From Xenorhabdus lircayensis (GTDB lineage: Bacteria; Pseudomonadota; Gammaproteobacteria; Enterobacterales; Enterobacteriaceae), in assembly GCF_016306625.1 (NCBI RefSeq), contig NZ_JACOII010000033.1, positions 1 to 64,000 of the forward strand: DNA of 64,000 nucleotides, given 5' to 3'. A program made the translations under genes and the position numbers. Shown in pieces: positions 49,179 through 60,043 of the stretch. A model generated the notes under the pieces. The model saw only the letters and a list, made by a program, of their open reading frames with translations, was not told the origin of the DNA and searched no databases. How positions within the stretch are numbered: position 1 is the first letter of the stretch; every line of letters starts with the position of its first letter.

Positions 49179-49763
49179 ATGGGCTTTAACGAGCAGATTA
49201 TTAATGATAACGGGATGCTGATGGGCATACAAAATTTATTAAGCGCACTTGAAAAACAAATCAGCACCCTGGAAAAAGATCTCGCCTTACTACCCAACAC
49301 CCCTTTTTCCATCGCCCGCTTTGATCAAACACTATTCCACCATCACAGCAATAAACTCGGTGGATACATGCAAGAAATCAAACAGAATATGGAACAATTA
49401 AAATCCTGCGTAAACAATTATCGTATTGAGCAAGTTAAATTCCTTTCTGAACGTTTAGTGGCACAAATCGAAGCTTTGAAGCGCGAAATAGCAACTCAAG
49501 CGCTGCGAAAGCAAGAAGATAAATTTGAACGCCGCTCACAAGAACGGGATCTTTACCAACGTCTGGCAGAACATCAAGATTATGAACGCCGTTTAATTGC
49601 GATGATCGATGACAGAGAATTACAGTTAAATAAACAAATTACGCTTGCCGATAAGTATAAACTGCAAAAAGAAATCGCTGCTCTGGCGGGAAGATTAGCC
49701 CGCTGTCGTCAAGCATTGATGCGCATCGAGAAATCGATAGAAAAACAAGAAAATTCAGATTAG
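49179..49763 (+). CDS. priC: Primosomal replication protein N'' PriC
   Basis: PriC binds stalled forks and helps reload DnaB. The product is helical and highly charged. It has SIARFDQTLFHHHSNKL (about residues 44-60), a basic EHQDYERRLIAMIDDRELQL region and a C-terminal EIAALAGRLARCRQALMRIEKSIE that closely resembles the E. coli ending. The ATG at 49179 gives 194 residues; an in-frame ATG at 49221 would give 180, nearer the usual 175, so the start is uncertain. Confidence 0.88.
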   Translation: MGFNEQIINDNGMLMGIQNLLSALEKQISTLEKDLALLPNTPFSIARFDQTLFHHHSNKLGGYMQEIKQNMEQLKSCVNNYRIEQVKFLSERLVAQIEALKREIATQALRKQEDKFERRSQERDLYQRLAEHQDYERRLIAMIDDRELQLNKQITLADKYKLQKEIAALAGRLARCRQALMRIEKSIEKQENSD

Positions 49764-49784
49764 TCACAAAGGGAATGACCAGTT

Positions 49785-49949
49785 ATGGCTCTCGAACAAG
49801 CACCACCTGAAGTGCAGCTTGCGGTAGATCTTATTTATCTGCTCGAATGTAATGAAGTTTCCCCTGCCATGGCACTGGCTGCATTAGAGATCGTCAAACA
49901 CGATTTTCAGGGGAAACTGGAAAAACAGGCTCAACAGCCTGAGGAGTAA
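49785..49949 (+). CDS. rsmS: RsmS (YbaM), small DUF2496 protein
   Basis: The 54-residue frame MALEQAPPEVQLAVDLIYLL followed by ALAALEIVKHDFQGKLE matches E. coli YbaM (53 residues) along its whole length. YbaM was renamed RsmS as a regulator of secondary metabolism in Pectobacterium. It lies 21 bases after priC, the same pairing as in E. coli. Confidence 0.93.
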   Translation: MALEQAPPEVQLAVDLIYLLECNEVSPAMALAALEIVKHDFQGKLEKQAQQPEE

Positions 49950-49992
49950 GCGGGATTAACGCTTACTCCATCAGATCCTGTTTTTTTAGAAG
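49943..49992 (+). terminator. Probable terminator of priC-rsmS
   Basis: GGAGTAAGCG / CGCTTACTCC (10 bp, loop GGATTAA) begins within the last codons of rsmS and includes its stop codon. A run of seven Ts follows 11 bases after the stem. Confidence 0.65.
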
Positions 49993-49997
49993 AAAGC

Positions 49998-52900
49998 TTA
50001 AGGCAGAAATGGCTTGTCTCCAGAAGATTTTCCATCTGGAGGGGGGTTACCACCGTTCAATGGCCTTTGCACCTTTTGCAAGTTATCGCCCTGCCCATTA
50101 TGTAAATAAACTTCCAACTGGTTAAATGCGATATTGATATCATTTTCTCGACACAACTTATCAATACTGCGGTTAACTTCATCCACAGTACGGCTACGAT
50201 CGCCCAATTCTCGAACATAGAGCCTCAATTCATGATCCAGAGTACTCGCACCGAAACTCATAAAGTAGACTTGCGGCCCTGGCTCATTCATCACACGAGA
50301 ATTATCGTTCGCCGCTTTTAACAAAATGTCTTTTACTTTATCGAGATCAGAGCCGTATTCAACACCGACCTTAATGATAATCCGCGTGATGGTATCAGAA
50401 AGTGTCCAGTTGATTAGACGTTCCGTCACAAATGCTCGATTGGGGATGATCACTTCTTTGCGGTCAAAATCTGTAATTGTCGTCGCACGAATACGGATCT
50501 TACTGACTGAACCAGAGTAAGTGCCGATCGTTATCGTATCTCCAATACGGACAGGGCGTTCGAATAAAATAATTAAACCAGAAACAAAGTTGGCAAAGAT
50601 CTCCTGTAAACCAAAACCTAAACCGACCGAAAGAGCCGCCGCCAGCCATTGTAATTTATTCCATGAAACACCCAGTGTTCCTAGTGCAGTAATTCCTCCA
50701 ACCCCAATAATCAGGTAGGTTAGTGTCGTCTTAATGGCATACGAGGAGCCTTGCTGTAACTGCAAACGGGATAGCACCAACACTTCCAGTAACCCCGGCA
50801 AGTTTCTCATCATGACCCATGAAATAACTAACATCGCTATCGAAAGCGCTAAATCTTTCAAGGTCACGTATTTCAGAACATTGCCCAATTCTGTTGTGGT
50901 GCTGTATTGCCACAGATTGACCCCATCAAGGTAAGAAAATACCGTTACTAAATCAGACCAAATCCAATAAAATGCCCCTAAAAAGATCAAAAACAACACC
51001 ATGGTGGTCAAGCGCAATGATTGCTGGTTAATGCGATCCAAAGCCATTGGTGGCTCTTCCACTACTTCTCCTTCCGCCCCTTCTTTCGTTAGCGATTGAC
51101 GACGGGCCACAGCGCGTCGATAGGCAATACGGCGGGCGGCAATTCCCAATCCCCGCAAGCAAGCCTGATAACTGATATGCCAGAGAAACAGTAAATACAG
51201 GCTGTAAAGCCAACGTTCTGCCAGACGCAAGGTCGTGTAGAAATAACCTGATACCATCAACACCATCAACACCAACGGCGCAAAGGTCAATGCCGTCACC
51301 ACGATAGTGCGGATCATGTGTGAGCTTTTTTCACGCCATACATGACGGCAGAATGGAAAGACAAAAAGGAAGATAAAGAACAAACAGATCAATACAGTAC
51401 ACTGACCAATCACATCATCAGACAGCTGCAAAGGATGTTTTACGCCCAATGTTACCCAGAATAAAATAGGCAATAACACAATTGACAGACTCGCAAGATT
51501 TTTACGGAATAAAGTACAAACTGCTCTGTCCAGAGAAAAATGCTGTTCTCCGATTCCACCTTTGGCAAGGATTTGGTGGCTGCAACTATACATAATCCAA
51601 AATAGCGCCAATTGACAGGAGAAACCCCAAATCAAATCGCCCAAATCATCACCTGATTTCGAATACCAATAACCTATCGCCAGCACAATAAAAGCAAGCG
51701 GTAATGTTTTTATCAGTGTCAGTATCAGGGCCAGTGGAGTATGCAATTGGCTATCACGACGGAACTGCCCCACCTCATCAGCAATTTTCTTCAATTGCTC
51801 GTTAATGCCTTTGGTTTGCCAACGTAAAAATAAGCCAACCAGTACAAGGGGAATAACGAAATGGACGGAATTTTTCAGCCCCGTGATAAGGCCGCTCAGA
51901 GTCAAACGAATATTCAGGTGGCTCAATTCTCCCTGAATCTGCTCAGGCAAAGATTTCAACCAAGCTAAATTCATCGGTTTGTTACTGTTCACCCAAAAGA
52001 TTTGCTGGACAAGGGTTTGTTCCAGCGATTCGCTCACATCCAGCAATTGCTGCTGATCCATCTGTAAGTTGATAGCGTGAGTAATCTGATTTCCCAATTG
52101 ATTATTAAGCTGATCCAAAAGCTCACAACGCACTTCCAGAATCTGGTTGATGGCATTATGGATCTCATTCATCATCTCTGCGGATTCATTTTTGATTTTA
52201 TTGTGCCCATCGCTCAATAAGTTATCAGTATAGTCATTCCCCTGACAAAGCTGATCTCGTTCCTGATTAATTTCAAACTGCTCCAGACGCAAGTCAGCAA
52301 TTTTCGTCAGTAAATCTTTTGTCAGAACATTCTGCGGTACTTTCAACTGTTCCTGAAACAGAATGCGAGATAGCAATAAGCTGCCTCGTAAAACCTTAAC
52401 CTGCTCTTTCAGATTACGCTCAGACTGGATGGCTCGATCCAGAAAATTCTTAACAAGAATATTTTTCTGCACAAGTTGATTATTATCACGTGTTGCAGCC
52501 ACCAGCCGTTCACTGAACTCACGGTTGATATCAATTTCCTTTTGAACTAGTGGGTTATCTTGAATGTGTAAATTTTTTCCGTCCTGAGTTTGCGCTTCTT
52601 TGGCTGTTTCTTCAGAAAGGATCAAACGTTTCCCACTCACCACATCTTGAATAAATTGGACATAACATTCCAATTGCTCAATTTGGAACGTCGTATAATC
52701 CCGTTGATGCTGTAAAAGTGCTTGTAGCTGAGTATTCGCCTGTAAGGATGCCCTTTGGTAATCATTTTGCTGCATCAAGAAAGACTGTTCTACCTGTAGC
52801 AGCTCCATCTGGGTATGACTCGATTCTGGCTGCTCAGTCAGTGCATTATTGAGTTGATTGCGAATTTGCTGCAATCTCTGCACGTTACGGAATAGCACGT

Positions 52901-53453
52901 TTTGTGCACGTTCCGGTTGCGTTTGTAGCCCAATCAACTGGCTATTGTAGTTAGCAAGATCTTCCTGTGCCCGCTGCAAGCTATTCAGGGTATTGTTCAG
53001 TTTCAATTCAAGCTGTTTCAAAGACAGTGTTTCCAGCGCCTGTTTATATTCATTTTCATCCCGCTGAGCGTTATTTTTCCGGTTCTCCAATACAGTCATA
53101 ACCTGACGTGATTTTTGCGGTGCGTCTTGCAGGTTTTTCTTAAGTAGATCGGAATCCAGCTTCACTTGATCTATTTTGTCAAAGAAAGAGAGCGCTTTTT
53201 CCAAATCAGCTATCGAGACTTTTTCCTCAACCGTATGTTCCTTACGTTCTGTCAGGATCTTAAGCTGATTTTGAATATCATTGCGGGTTGGAACATCACT
53301 ACTGAAAGCAGCATTCGCAGGGGAATAGAGAGATGACAGAAGAAAAAACAGGCTAGCCATCAAGATAAAGCGAAAAAATAATATGTCGGAGAGTTTGCTG
53401 CACAAGCCCCCCTTATTGAGCAAAACATCCAAATATCGGTTAACTGAAACCAT
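49998..53453 (-). CDS. mscK: Potassium-dependent mechanosensitive channel MscK (KefA)
   Basis: This 1151-residue protein has a signal peptide-like start (FILMASLFFLLSSLYSPANAAF) and a long periplasmic coiled-coil domain (about residues 55-500). About 10-11 membrane helices follow from residue 515. The C-terminal MscS domain contains the pore helix LQWLAAALSVGLGFGLQEIFANFVSGLIILFERPVRIGD and the beta domain. MscK opens on hypo-osmotic shock and is modulated by ions. It lies convergent with priC-rsmS and next to acrR, as in E. coli. Confidence 0.96.
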   Translation of the reverse strand: MVSVNRYLDVLLNKGGLCSKLSDILFFRFILMASLFFLLSSLYSPANAAFSSDVPTRNDIQNQLKILTERKEHTVEEKVSIADLEKALSFFDKIDQVKLDSDLLKKNLQDAPQKSRQVMTVLENRKNNAQRDENEYKQALETLSLKQLELKLNNTLNSLQRAQEDLANYNSQLIGLQTQPERAQNVLFRNVQRLQQIRNQLNNALTEQPESSHTQMELLQVEQSFLMQQNDYQRASLQANTQLQALLQHQRDYTTFQIEQLECYVQFIQDVVSGKRLILSEETAKEAQTQDGKNLHIQDNPLVQKEIDINREFSERLVAATRDNNQLVQKNILVKNFLDRAIQSERNLKEQVKVLRGSLLLSRILFQEQLKVPQNVLTKDLLTKIADLRLEQFEINQERDQLCQGNDYTDNLLSDGHNKIKNESAEMMNEIHNAINQILEVRCELLDQLNNQLGNQITHAINLQMDQQQLLDVSESLEQTLVQQIFWVNSNKPMNLAWLKSLPEQIQGELSHLNIRLTLSGLITGLKNSVHFVIPLVLVGLFLRWQTKGINEQLKKIADEVGQFRRDSQLHTPLALILTLIKTLPLAFIVLAIGYWYSKSGDDLGDLIWGFSCQLALFWIMYSCSHQILAKGGIGEQHFSLDRAVCTLFRKNLASLSIVLLPILFWVTLGVKHPLQLSDDVIGQCTVLICLFFIFLFVFPFCRHVWREKSSHMIRTIVVTALTFAPLVLMVLMVSGYFYTTLRLAERWLYSLYLLFLWHISYQACLRGLGIAARRIAYRRAVARRQSLTKEGAEGEVVEEPPMALDRINQQSLRLTTMVLFLIFLGAFYWIWSDLVTVFSYLDGVNLWQYSTTTELGNVLKYVTLKDLALSIAMLVISWVMMRNLPGLLEVLVLSRLQLQQGSSYAIKTTLTYLIIGVGGITALGTLGVSWNKLQWLAAALSVGLGFGLQEIFANFVSGLIILFERPVRIGDTITIGTYSGSVSKIRIRATTITDFDRKEVIIPNRAFVTERLINWTLSDTITRIIIKVGVEYGSDLDKVKDILLKAANDNSRVMNEPGPQVYFMSFGASTLDHELRLYVRELGDRSRTVDEVNRSIDKLCRENDINIAFNQLEVYLHNGQGDNLQKVQRPLNGGNPPPDGKSSGDKPFLP

Positions 53454-53553
53454 GAACTCATCTACTCATCATTTGCAGATAATGGAATGATAGCGCTGAA
53501 TATCAGGAGGTGCTGGCTGTATTTCTGATTTTGCACTTCCTGAAACGCTAATA

Positions 53554-53907
53554 TTAAAATGATAACACTTTGGATGCAGCCAATGTCCACTGCGCCAGTT
53601 CGCTCAACGTACCGATTTCCACGCCATCAACCAATGCCAATTCACTAATCCCTCTGGCATCCGTACAAGTTTTGCACAATTTAACTTCGACATTCTGTGC
53701 CGTCAAAATTTCCAGCATTTGCTTTAAATTATAGCCTTCTTTGGGTATTTGCCCGGTTAAACCAGCAACTACTGCATCAGACATGAGAAACAATTTCAGT
53801 TCGCTATGGGGTTCCTGCTCTTTGAGAGCAATGGATAATCTCAATGCGTTAAAAAGGGATTCATTACCATATGCCGCCCCATTGGCAATGATCAGAATGG
53901 ATTCCAT
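53554..53907 (-). CDS. ychN: DsrE/DsrF-like protein YchN
   Basis: From the ATG at 53907 (AGGAG nine bases upstream; the ATG at 53911-53913 is too close) the 117-residue protein matches E. coli YchN in length. It matches in sequence blocks too: IIANGAAYGNESLFNALRLSIAL, LFLMSDAVVAGLTGQ, GYNLKQMLEILTAQNVEVKLCKTCTDARGIS and GTLSELAQWT. YchN is a DsrE-fold hexamer with a conserved Cys pair (KLCKTC). Its role is not established, though the fold is linked to sulfur transfer. In E. coli ychN lies elsewhere, so its place between mscK and acrR is unusual. Confidence 0.9.
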   Translation of the reverse strand: MESILIIANGAAYGNESLFNALRLSIALKEQEPHSELKLFLMSDAVVAGLTGQIPKEGYNLKQMLEILTAQNVEVKLCKTCTDARGISELALVDGVEIGTLSELAQWTLAASKVLSF

Positions 53908-53925
53908 TGACATTTGCTCCTATAT

Positions 53926-54576
53926 TCAAGATTCATTTTTTTCGCTGCATCGCAAGTGGTGGCTGTGTTTGAGTGTATCGATGAAACTATCCACCAAGTG
54001 TGCAGACTGTTCCTGAATATTAAAACTGTCCGGTGAAAATGACCAGTTTTCCAGTAACCCCGTCATCAATGCCCTCAACATGATGGCAGAACGCCTAAGG
54101 TCAAGGTCATAGGGTAACTCTCCTGATTGAATGCAAGCCGCCAGCATTTTTTCAATCTTCTTGTAGTCGGAAATACATGTCTCCCGAAGCGCCTCAGCTA
54201 GTGAAGACATTTCTCCAACAAACTCACATTTATGGAAAAAAATTTCCATTAATAGGCGGGTTTGGAAATCATCAATCATCATCCTTAACATCGAAATCAA
54301 TAAAGATCTCAACGCAATGAGTGGATTATTAGGATGTTTTGCTTGATACTCTTTCTCTAGCTCGTCTATTTTGTGTTCTGGCATTTTGCAAACAATAGAA
54401 AGTAAATCCGTTTTATTTTTAAAGTGCCAGTAGATTGCTCCACGCGTTACACCGGCTGCAATTGCGATATCAGATAATGAGGTAGCAGAAACGCCACGCT
54501 CAGAAAAAGTCTTTATCGCTGCTTCTATGATTTGCTGACGAGTTTGTTGTGCTTGCTGTTTAGTTTTTCGTGCCAT
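53926..54576 (-). CDS. acrR: TetR-family repressor AcrR
   Basis: The start is set at MARKTKQQAQQTRQQIIEAA (54576), as in E. coli; an upstream ATG (54657) would add residues encoded within the operator. The 216-residue protein has the TetR helix-turn-helix SLSDIAIAAGVTRGAIYWHFKNKTDL (about residues 34-59) and a helical ligand-binding domain with MEIFFHKCEFVGEM. It represses acrAB and itself and is released by pump substrates. Confidence 0.95.
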   Translation of the reverse strand: MARKTKQQAQQTRQQIIEAAIKTFSERGVSATSLSDIAIAAGVTRGAIYWHFKNKTDLLSIVCKMPEHKIDELEKEYQAKHPNNPLIALRSLLISMLRMMIDDFQTRLLMEIFFHKCEFVGEMSSLAEALRETCISDYKKIEKMLAACIQSGELPYDLDLRRSAIMLRALMTGLLENWSFSPDSFNIQEQSAHLVDSFIDTLKHSHHLRCSEKNES

Positions 54577-54614
54577 TTTCGTGCCATAAACTTTGTTTTT
54601 GACTGAGGCTGATT

Positions 54615-54638
54615 TACATACATTCATGTATGTTTGTA
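54615..54638 (+). promoter_or_regulatory. AcrR operator in the acrR-acrA intergenic region
   Basis: TACATACATTCATGTATGTTTGTA is a 24-base near-palindrome closely matching the E. coli AcrR site (TACATACATT-TGTGAATGTATGTA type). It lies between the divergent acrR and acrA genes. Confidence 0.9.
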
Positions 54639-54717
54639 CTATAGCACCCTTAATCAATGAAGTAATAATTTCACTCGTTAGATTAAAGAGTCAATATTAA
54701 AAAATTGAGGTTTACTT

Positions 54718-55917
54718 ATGCGAAAAAACAGGGGAGTTTTGCCTCTGGCCACATTACTGGTACTTTCAGGCAGTTTCATTCTTTCAGGATGTAATGATAA
54801 TAAAAATGCACAGCAAGGGGCTGCTGGCCAGCAGGCTCCTGAAGTGGGTATCGTAACGCTGAAAGCAGAACCTCTCACGGTTATCACGGAATTACCGGGC
54901 CGTACATCAGCCTATCGTGTTGCGGAGGTTCGGCCCCAAGTCGGCGGCATCGTTCTGAAACGTAACTACAAAGAAGGAAGTGATATTGTTGCCGGAGAGT
55001 CGTTATACCAAATAGATCCGGCCACCTATCAGGCAGAATACAGTAAAGCCAAAGCAAATTTAGCCAGATCACAGGCCAATGAGAATGTTTCTCATCTAAC
55101 CGTTGAACGTTACCAATCCTTGCTGGGTACACAATATGTGAGTAAACAGGAATTTGATAAAGCAAATTCTGATTATGCACAGGCAAAAGCAGATGTTCAG
55201 TCCTCTAAGGCCGCGTTGGAAAGTGCCAGAATCAATCTGGCGTATACCAAAGTCACATCCCCTATTTCTGGTCGTGCGGGTAAATCCACCGTCACAGAAG
55301 GAGCACTGGTTTCTGCTGGGCAGCCAACAGCGCTGACAACCGTTCAGCAATTAGACCCTATCTATGTTGATATCACCCAATCAAGTGATGACTATCTAAG
55401 ATTTAAAAACGAAATAGCAAAAGGAACCGTTCAAAAAGAGAGTAACAAAACCAAAGTCCGCCTAATTACTGACACAGGCCAAGAATACAGCCAGGGAGGT
55501 TACCTTGAGTTTTCAGACGTTACGGTTGATGAAACAACAGGTTCTATCACTATGCGTGCTGTTTTCCCCAACCCAAATGAAGAATTACTCCCGGGTATGT
55601 TTGTCCGCACTAAATTGGAAGAAGGTGTGCGTCAGAATGCGATTTTGATTCCTCAGCAAGCCGTTACCAGAACGCCTCGTGGTCAGGCAACCACACTGAT
55701 TGCCGATAAAGATAACAAAGTAGAATTGCGTAATATCAATGCTGCTCAGGCAATCGGTAACAAATGGTTGGTGACAGAAGGTCTAAAAGCTGGAGATCGA
55801 GTAATCATTACAGGATTACAGAAAATAGCGCCGGGAATAACGGTTCAGCCAGTGGAAACAGACCTGAATGCCAAGCCTACGGCTAATCAAGCTGAGCCTG
55901 CAAAAAAGTCTCAATAA
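54718..55917 (+). CDS. acrA: AcrA periplasmic adaptor of the AcrAB-TolC efflux pump
   Basis: The 399-residue protein is a lipoprotein: the signal LVLSGSFILSGC puts the lipidated Cys at residue 25. It has the biotinyl-lipoyl halves (PQVGGIVLKRNYKEGSDIVAGESLYQIDPATYQ and ISGRAGKSTVTEGALVSAGQ), the alpha-helical hairpin between them, a beta-barrel (ELLPGMFVRTKL) and a membrane-proximal end. It links AcrB to TolC. acrB starts 14 bases downstream. Confidence 0.97.
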   Translation: MRKNRGVLPLATLLVLSGSFILSGCNDNKNAQQGAAGQQAPEVGIVTLKAEPLTVITELPGRTSAYRVAEVRPQVGGIVLKRNYKEGSDIVAGESLYQIDPATYQAEYSKAKANLARSQANENVSHLTVERYQSLLGTQYVSKQEFDKANSDYAQAKADVQSSKAALESARINLAYTKVTSPISGRAGKSTVTEGALVSAGQPTALTTVQQLDPIYVDITQSSDDYLRFKNEIAKGTVQKESNKTKVRLITDTGQEYSQGGYLEFSDVTVDETTGSITMRAVFPNPNEELLPGMFVRTKLEEGVRQNAILIPQQAVTRTPRGQATTLIADKDNKVELRNINAAQAIGNKWLVTEGLKAGDRVIITGLQKIAPGITVQPVETDLNAKPTANQAEPAKKSQ

Positions 55918-55931
55918 GGAGTCGGTGATTC

Positions 55932-58900
55932 ATGCCTAAGTTTTTTATCGAACGGCCAATCTTTGCATGGGTAATTGCGATTATCACCATGTTATCTGGT
56001 CTACTGGCACTCATGAAATTACCCGTGGAACAATATCCTGCAATTGCGCCACCCGCCATTTCCATTTCAGCATCTTACCCTGGGGCTGATGCAACAACAG
56101 TACAAAATACTGTAACACAGGTTATCGAACAGAACATGAATGGTATCGATAATCTAGTGTATATGTCTTCCAGCAGCGATTCTGCGGGAAGCATGAATAT
56201 CACACTAACCTTTGAAGCGAACACGAATCCAGATATCGCGCAAGTACAGGTTCAGAACAAACTGCAATTGGCGATGCCATTGTTACCTCAAGAAGTTCAG
56301 CAACAAGGTGTCAGTGTTGATAAAACTACCAGCTCATTTTTGATGGTGGCAGGTTTCATCTCTCAAGATGGTTCCATGACTCAGGATGACATCGCCGACT
56401 ATGTCGGAGCCAATGTCAAAGATTCCTTGAGTCGTGTTACTGGCGTGGGTGAAACAACACTGTTCGGTACACAGTATGCCATGCGTATCTGGCTCAACCC
56501 TGACAAATTGATCAACTATAAAATGACCACCACTGATGTAACCAGTGCGATTAGAGCACAAAACAATCAGGTGGCAGCTGGACAGTTAGGGGGAACTCCA
56601 CCCGTTCCAGGACAGCGTTTAAATGCTTCCATCATCGCGCAAACACGTCTGAATTCTGCGGAAGAATTCGGCAATATTTTGCTGCGCGTGAATCCTGATG
56701 GCTCACAAATTCGCTTACATGATGTAGCTATTGTTGAATTGGGCGCTGAAAATTACAGTATCATTGGTCGATTCAATGGCAAACCCGCCGCAGGGGTTGG
56801 TATCAAGCTAGCGACAGGTGCCAACGCATTAGATACCTCCAAAGCCGTCAAAGAAGCACTGGCTGAGATGTCTCCTTTCTTCCCACATGGATTGACTGTC
56901 GTGTATCCATATGACACCACACCATTCGTTAAAATCTCTATTTTCGAAGTGGTGAAAACATTGGCGGAAGCTATCCTGCTGGTGTTTGTTGTCATGTATC
57001 TGTTCCTGCAAAACTTCCGAGCCACATTGATCCCAACAATTGCAGTGCCGGTTGTGTTGCTTGGTACATTTGCCATCCTTGCTGCATTTGGCTATTCCAT
57101 CAATACATTGACCATGTTTGCCATGGTACTTGCCATCGGCCTACTGGTGGATGATGCCATTGTTGTGGTGGAAAACGTCGAGCGCGTCATGCAGGAAGAA
57201 GGACTATCACCGAAGGAAGCCACCAAAAAATCGATGGGGCAGATCCAAGGAGCTCTAGTCGGTATCGCACTGGTACTTTCCGCTGTATTTATACCAATGG
57301 CATTCTTCGGAGGTGCGACAGGAGCAATTTACCGTCAGTTCTCAGTCACTATTGTTTCAGCAATGGTACTGTCTGTACTGGTGGCCTTAATCCTGACCCC
57401 CGCACTATGTGCAACCATGCTTAAACCTGTTGCCAAAGGCAGCCATGGAACTCGCAAGGGGTTCTTTGGCTGGTTTAACCGCATGTTTGAAAAGAGCACC
57501 CATCATTATACCGATAGCGTCGGTCGGATGTTGCGGGGTTCCAGGCGTTACTTAGTGATCTATGTCGTACTGATCGCGGGGATGGCCTGGATGTTTAATC
57601 GTCTGCCATCTTCCTTCCTACCTGAAGAAGATCAAGGCGTCTTGCTGGCAATGGTTCAATTACCACCGGGTTCAACTCAGGAACAGACACAAAAGATATT
57701 GAACGAAATCAATGACTACTTCTATACCAAAGAGAACGATGTTGTTAAATCTGTGTTTACAGTTAACGGCTTTGGTTTCGGTGGTCAGGGGCAAAATACG
57801 GGTCTGGCATTTATCAGCTTAAAGGATTGGGAACAACGTAAGGATGAGAAATATAAGGTGCCAGCCATTATTGGCCGAGCAAACGCAAATTTTGCTCAAA
57901 TCAAGGAAGGTATCGTCTTTGCGTTTAATATTCCTTCAATTGTAGAGTTGGGCTCTGCCAGTGGTTTTGACTTCCAATTGATTGACAAAGGGAACCTTGG
58001 GCATGAAGCACTGACGGCAGCACGTAACCAGTTGCTTGGCATGGTGGCACAACACCCAGATATGCTCAGGAGTGTTCGTCCTAATGGGCAGAATGACACG
58101 CAACAGTATCGTATCCATATCAATAAGGAAAAAGCAGAAGCACTGGGTATATCCACCACAAATATCAACTCAACACTAAGTACGATGTTTGGTGGCGCTT
58201 ATATCAATGACTTTATCGACCGCGGTCGTGTCAAAAAAGTCTATATTCAAGCCGACGCCCCTTATCGTATGTTGCCGAGCGATATCAGCAAGTTGTATGT
58301 CCGTAACTACCATGGTCAAATGGTACCGTTTTCCGCATTCTTAGACATATCAAAAGAACCGTGGGTTTATGGTTCACCGCGTCTGGAACGCTATAACGGC
58401 CTTCCTTCTATGGAAATCGTGGGTGAAGCCTCTCCTGACAAAAGTACCGGTGATGCAATGGCGCTTATGGAGCAACTGGCATCACAATTACCACCCGGTA
58501 TTGGCTATGACTGGACTGGAATGTCTTATCAAGAACGTCTGTCTGGCAATCAGGCTCCAGCGTTATATACGCTATCATTGATTGTCGTATTCCTCTGTCT
58601 GGCTGCTCTTTATGAAAGCTGGTCTATTCCATTCTCGGTCATGCTGGTCGTCCCACTGGGGGTTATCGGTGCGTTGTTAGCAACATCAATGCGCGGATTG
58701 GATAATGACGTTTACTTTAAGGTTGGCCTATTGACGACTATCGGATTGTCAGCGAAAAACGCCATCCTTATCGTAGAGTTCGCTAAGGACCTGATAGAAA
58801 AAGAAGGAAAGGGGTTAATAGAAGCAACCCTAGATGCTGTCAAAATGCGTTTACGTCCAATCCTGATGACATCTTTGGCCTTTATGCTTGGGGTTATGCC

Positions 58901-59081
58901 TCTGGTATTGAGCAATGGTGCAGGCTCAGGTGCACAAAACGCCGTAGGGACAGGGGTATTGGGTGGTATGATTGCAGCTACATCGCTGGCAATCTATTTC
59001 GTCCCAGTATTTTTCGTTGTCATCAAGCGTCGATTCACGAAGAAAAGTGAAGATATTGAGCACATCTCAACTCCTCACTAA
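55932..59081 (+). CDS. acrB: AcrB inner-membrane RND multidrug transporter
   Basis: This 1049-residue trimeric proton antiporter has the standard size. It starts [20 protein letters not shown] and has the first helix plus 11 more. The proton-relay pair lies in [20 protein letters not shown] (Asp407/408), with RND motif [20 protein letters not shown] and the second-half Lys in [17 protein letters not shown]. The periplasmic pore domains are complete. It exports bile salts, dyes and many antibiotics, and in an insect-associated host could export plant or insect compounds (inference). Confidence 0.97.
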   Translation: MPKFFIERPIFAWVIAIITMLSGLLALMKLPVEQYPAIAPPAISISASYPGADATTVQNTVTQVIEQNMNGIDNLVYMSSSSDSAGSMNITLTFEANTNPDIAQVQVQNKLQLAMPLLPQEVQQQGVSVDKTTSSFLMVAGFISQDGSMTQDDIADYVGANVKDSLSRVTGVGETTLFGTQYAMRIWLNPDKLINYKMTTTDVTSAIRAQNNQVAAGQLGGTPPVPGQRLNASIIAQTRLNSAEEFGNILLRVNPDGSQIRLHDVAIVELGAENYSIIGRFNGKPAAGVGIKLATGANALDTSKAVKEALAEMSPFFPHGLTVVYPYDTTPFVKISIFEVVKTLAEAILLVFVVMYLFLQNFRATLIPTIAVPVVLLGTFAILAAFGYSINTLTMFAMVLAIGLLVDDAIVVVENVERVMQEEGLSPKEATKKSMGQIQGALVGIALVLSAVFIPMAFFGGATGAIYRQFSVTIVSAMVLSVLVALILTPALCATMLKPVAKGSHGTRKGFFGWFNRMFEKSTHHYTDSVGRMLRGSRRYLVIYVVLIAGMAWMFNRLPSSFLPEEDQGVLLAMVQLPPGSTQEQTQKILNEINDYFYTKENDVVKSVFTVNGFGFGGQGQNTGLAFISLKDWEQRKDEKYKVPAIIGRANANFAQIKEGIVFAFNIPSIVELGSASGFDFQLIDKGNLGHEALTAARNQLLGMVAQHPDMLRSVRPNGQNDTQQYRIHINKEKAEALGISTTNINSTLSTMFGGAYINDFIDRGRVKKVYIQADAPYRMLPSDISKLYVRNYHGQMVPFSAFLDISKEPWVYGSPRLERYNGLPSMEIVGEASPDKSTGDAMALMEQLASQLPPGIGYDWTGMSYQERLSGNQAPALYTLSLIVVFLCLAALYESWSIPFSVMLVVPLGVIGALLATSMRGLDNDVYFKVGLLTTIGLSAKNAILIVEFAKDLIEKEGKGLIEATLDAVKMRLRPILMTSLAFMLGVMPLVLSNGAGSGAQNAVGTGVLGGMIAATSLAIYFVPVFFVVIKRRFTKKSEDIEHISTPH

Positions 59082-59094
59082 ATTCAACTATGTT

Positions 59095-59120
59095 AAAAAA
59101 GGCCACATATGTGGCCTTTT
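59095..59120 (+). terminator. Intrinsic terminator of acrAB
   Basis: GGCCACAT / ATGTGGCC (8 bp, perfect 16-base palindrome at 59101-59116) is preceded by AAAAAA and followed by TTTTCC, 20 bases after the acrB stop. Confidence 0.88.
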
Positions 59121-59629
59121 CCTTTGATAATCTAATTAAAATAAATACTTATGATAAATAGGTTATGTTTAAAGGTGATATCTTTCTGTTTTTTATAATA
59201 AATAGAAGATAAATTGATAACTTAGCTTGTTTTTCTTCTGATTACACCTTTAATGGTAAAAAGTGTTCCATCTCGATAGTGACATATGTAATAATGGCAC
59301 TATATTGATTTTGAAAATCGCAATACAATCGCCTATAATGACTTCTGTGCTATTGCTACAGCATCTACTGTATTAGTATAATTCAATACATTTAACAGCA
59401 TATGTGGATATGACTATCCTTTATAGTAGAGCGTTAAGCTTTTGTCAGGTTCAGGCGTAAATTAGCCACTTTTTAAAAACCCCTGTTGGCAGATGCGTAA
59501 AAAATAGAGCTTTAATATTAATAAATAATAATCATGTTTTGATAGGCTCAATTTTAAAAGAATGACTATAATAATTAACATGTATAAGCCTTAGTTCAAA
59601 TAAGCCGTGCGTTGTTTACGGAGGTGATT
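59121..59629. other. AT-rich intergenic region upstream of tomB
   Basis: This 509-base stretch has no credible ORF or RNA gene. It must contain the tomB-hha promoter. TATA-rich segments are frequent, and no operator stands out. Confidence 0.5.
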
Positions 59630-59998
59630 ATGGATGAATATTCACCAAGAAGACATGATATTGCTGAATTAAAATACTTATGTGAAAATTTAATTCACGA
59701 GGCATTTTCAGTCCTGAATCGCACTGATAATCATTGGATTCACGATCTGACTTCCGAGAAAAGCTTAAAACTAAACGAATTGATCGAACACATTGCAGCT
59801 TTTGTTTGGTACTTTAAAATTAAATACTCAGATAACTACGATCTCAGTACCTTAATTGATGAGTATCTCGATGAAACATATAATTTATTTGGAAGTGATA
59901 AGATAAGCTTTCTTGAACTTACAAAATGGCAAAAAACAAACGAACACTTAACTAACATTCTGCTACATGATTTGAATGCTTCGTTAAGCAAAACCTGA
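59630..59998 (+). CDS. tomB: Hha toxicity modulator TomB (YbaJ)
   Basis: The start is placed at MDEYSPRRHDIAELKYLCENL (59630), the conserved beginning, with GGAGG upstream. The 122-residue protein continues with LNELIEHIAAFVWYFKIKYSDN and LIDEYLDETYNLFG, as in E. coli TomB. TomB opposes Hha, reportedly oxidising its Cys, and the pair behaves as a toxin-antitoxin in persister formation. hha follows after 45 bases. Confidence 0.96.
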   Translation: MDEYSPRRHDIAELKYLCENLIHEAFSVLNRTDNHWIHDLTSEKSLKLNELIEHIAAFVWYFKIKYSDNYDLSTLIDEYLDETYNLFGSDKISFLELTKWQKTNEHLTNILLHDLNASLSKT

Positions 59999-60043
59999 TA
60001 AATATATTTCTAACTTTTTTATACCAAATAAGATAAGGCAACC

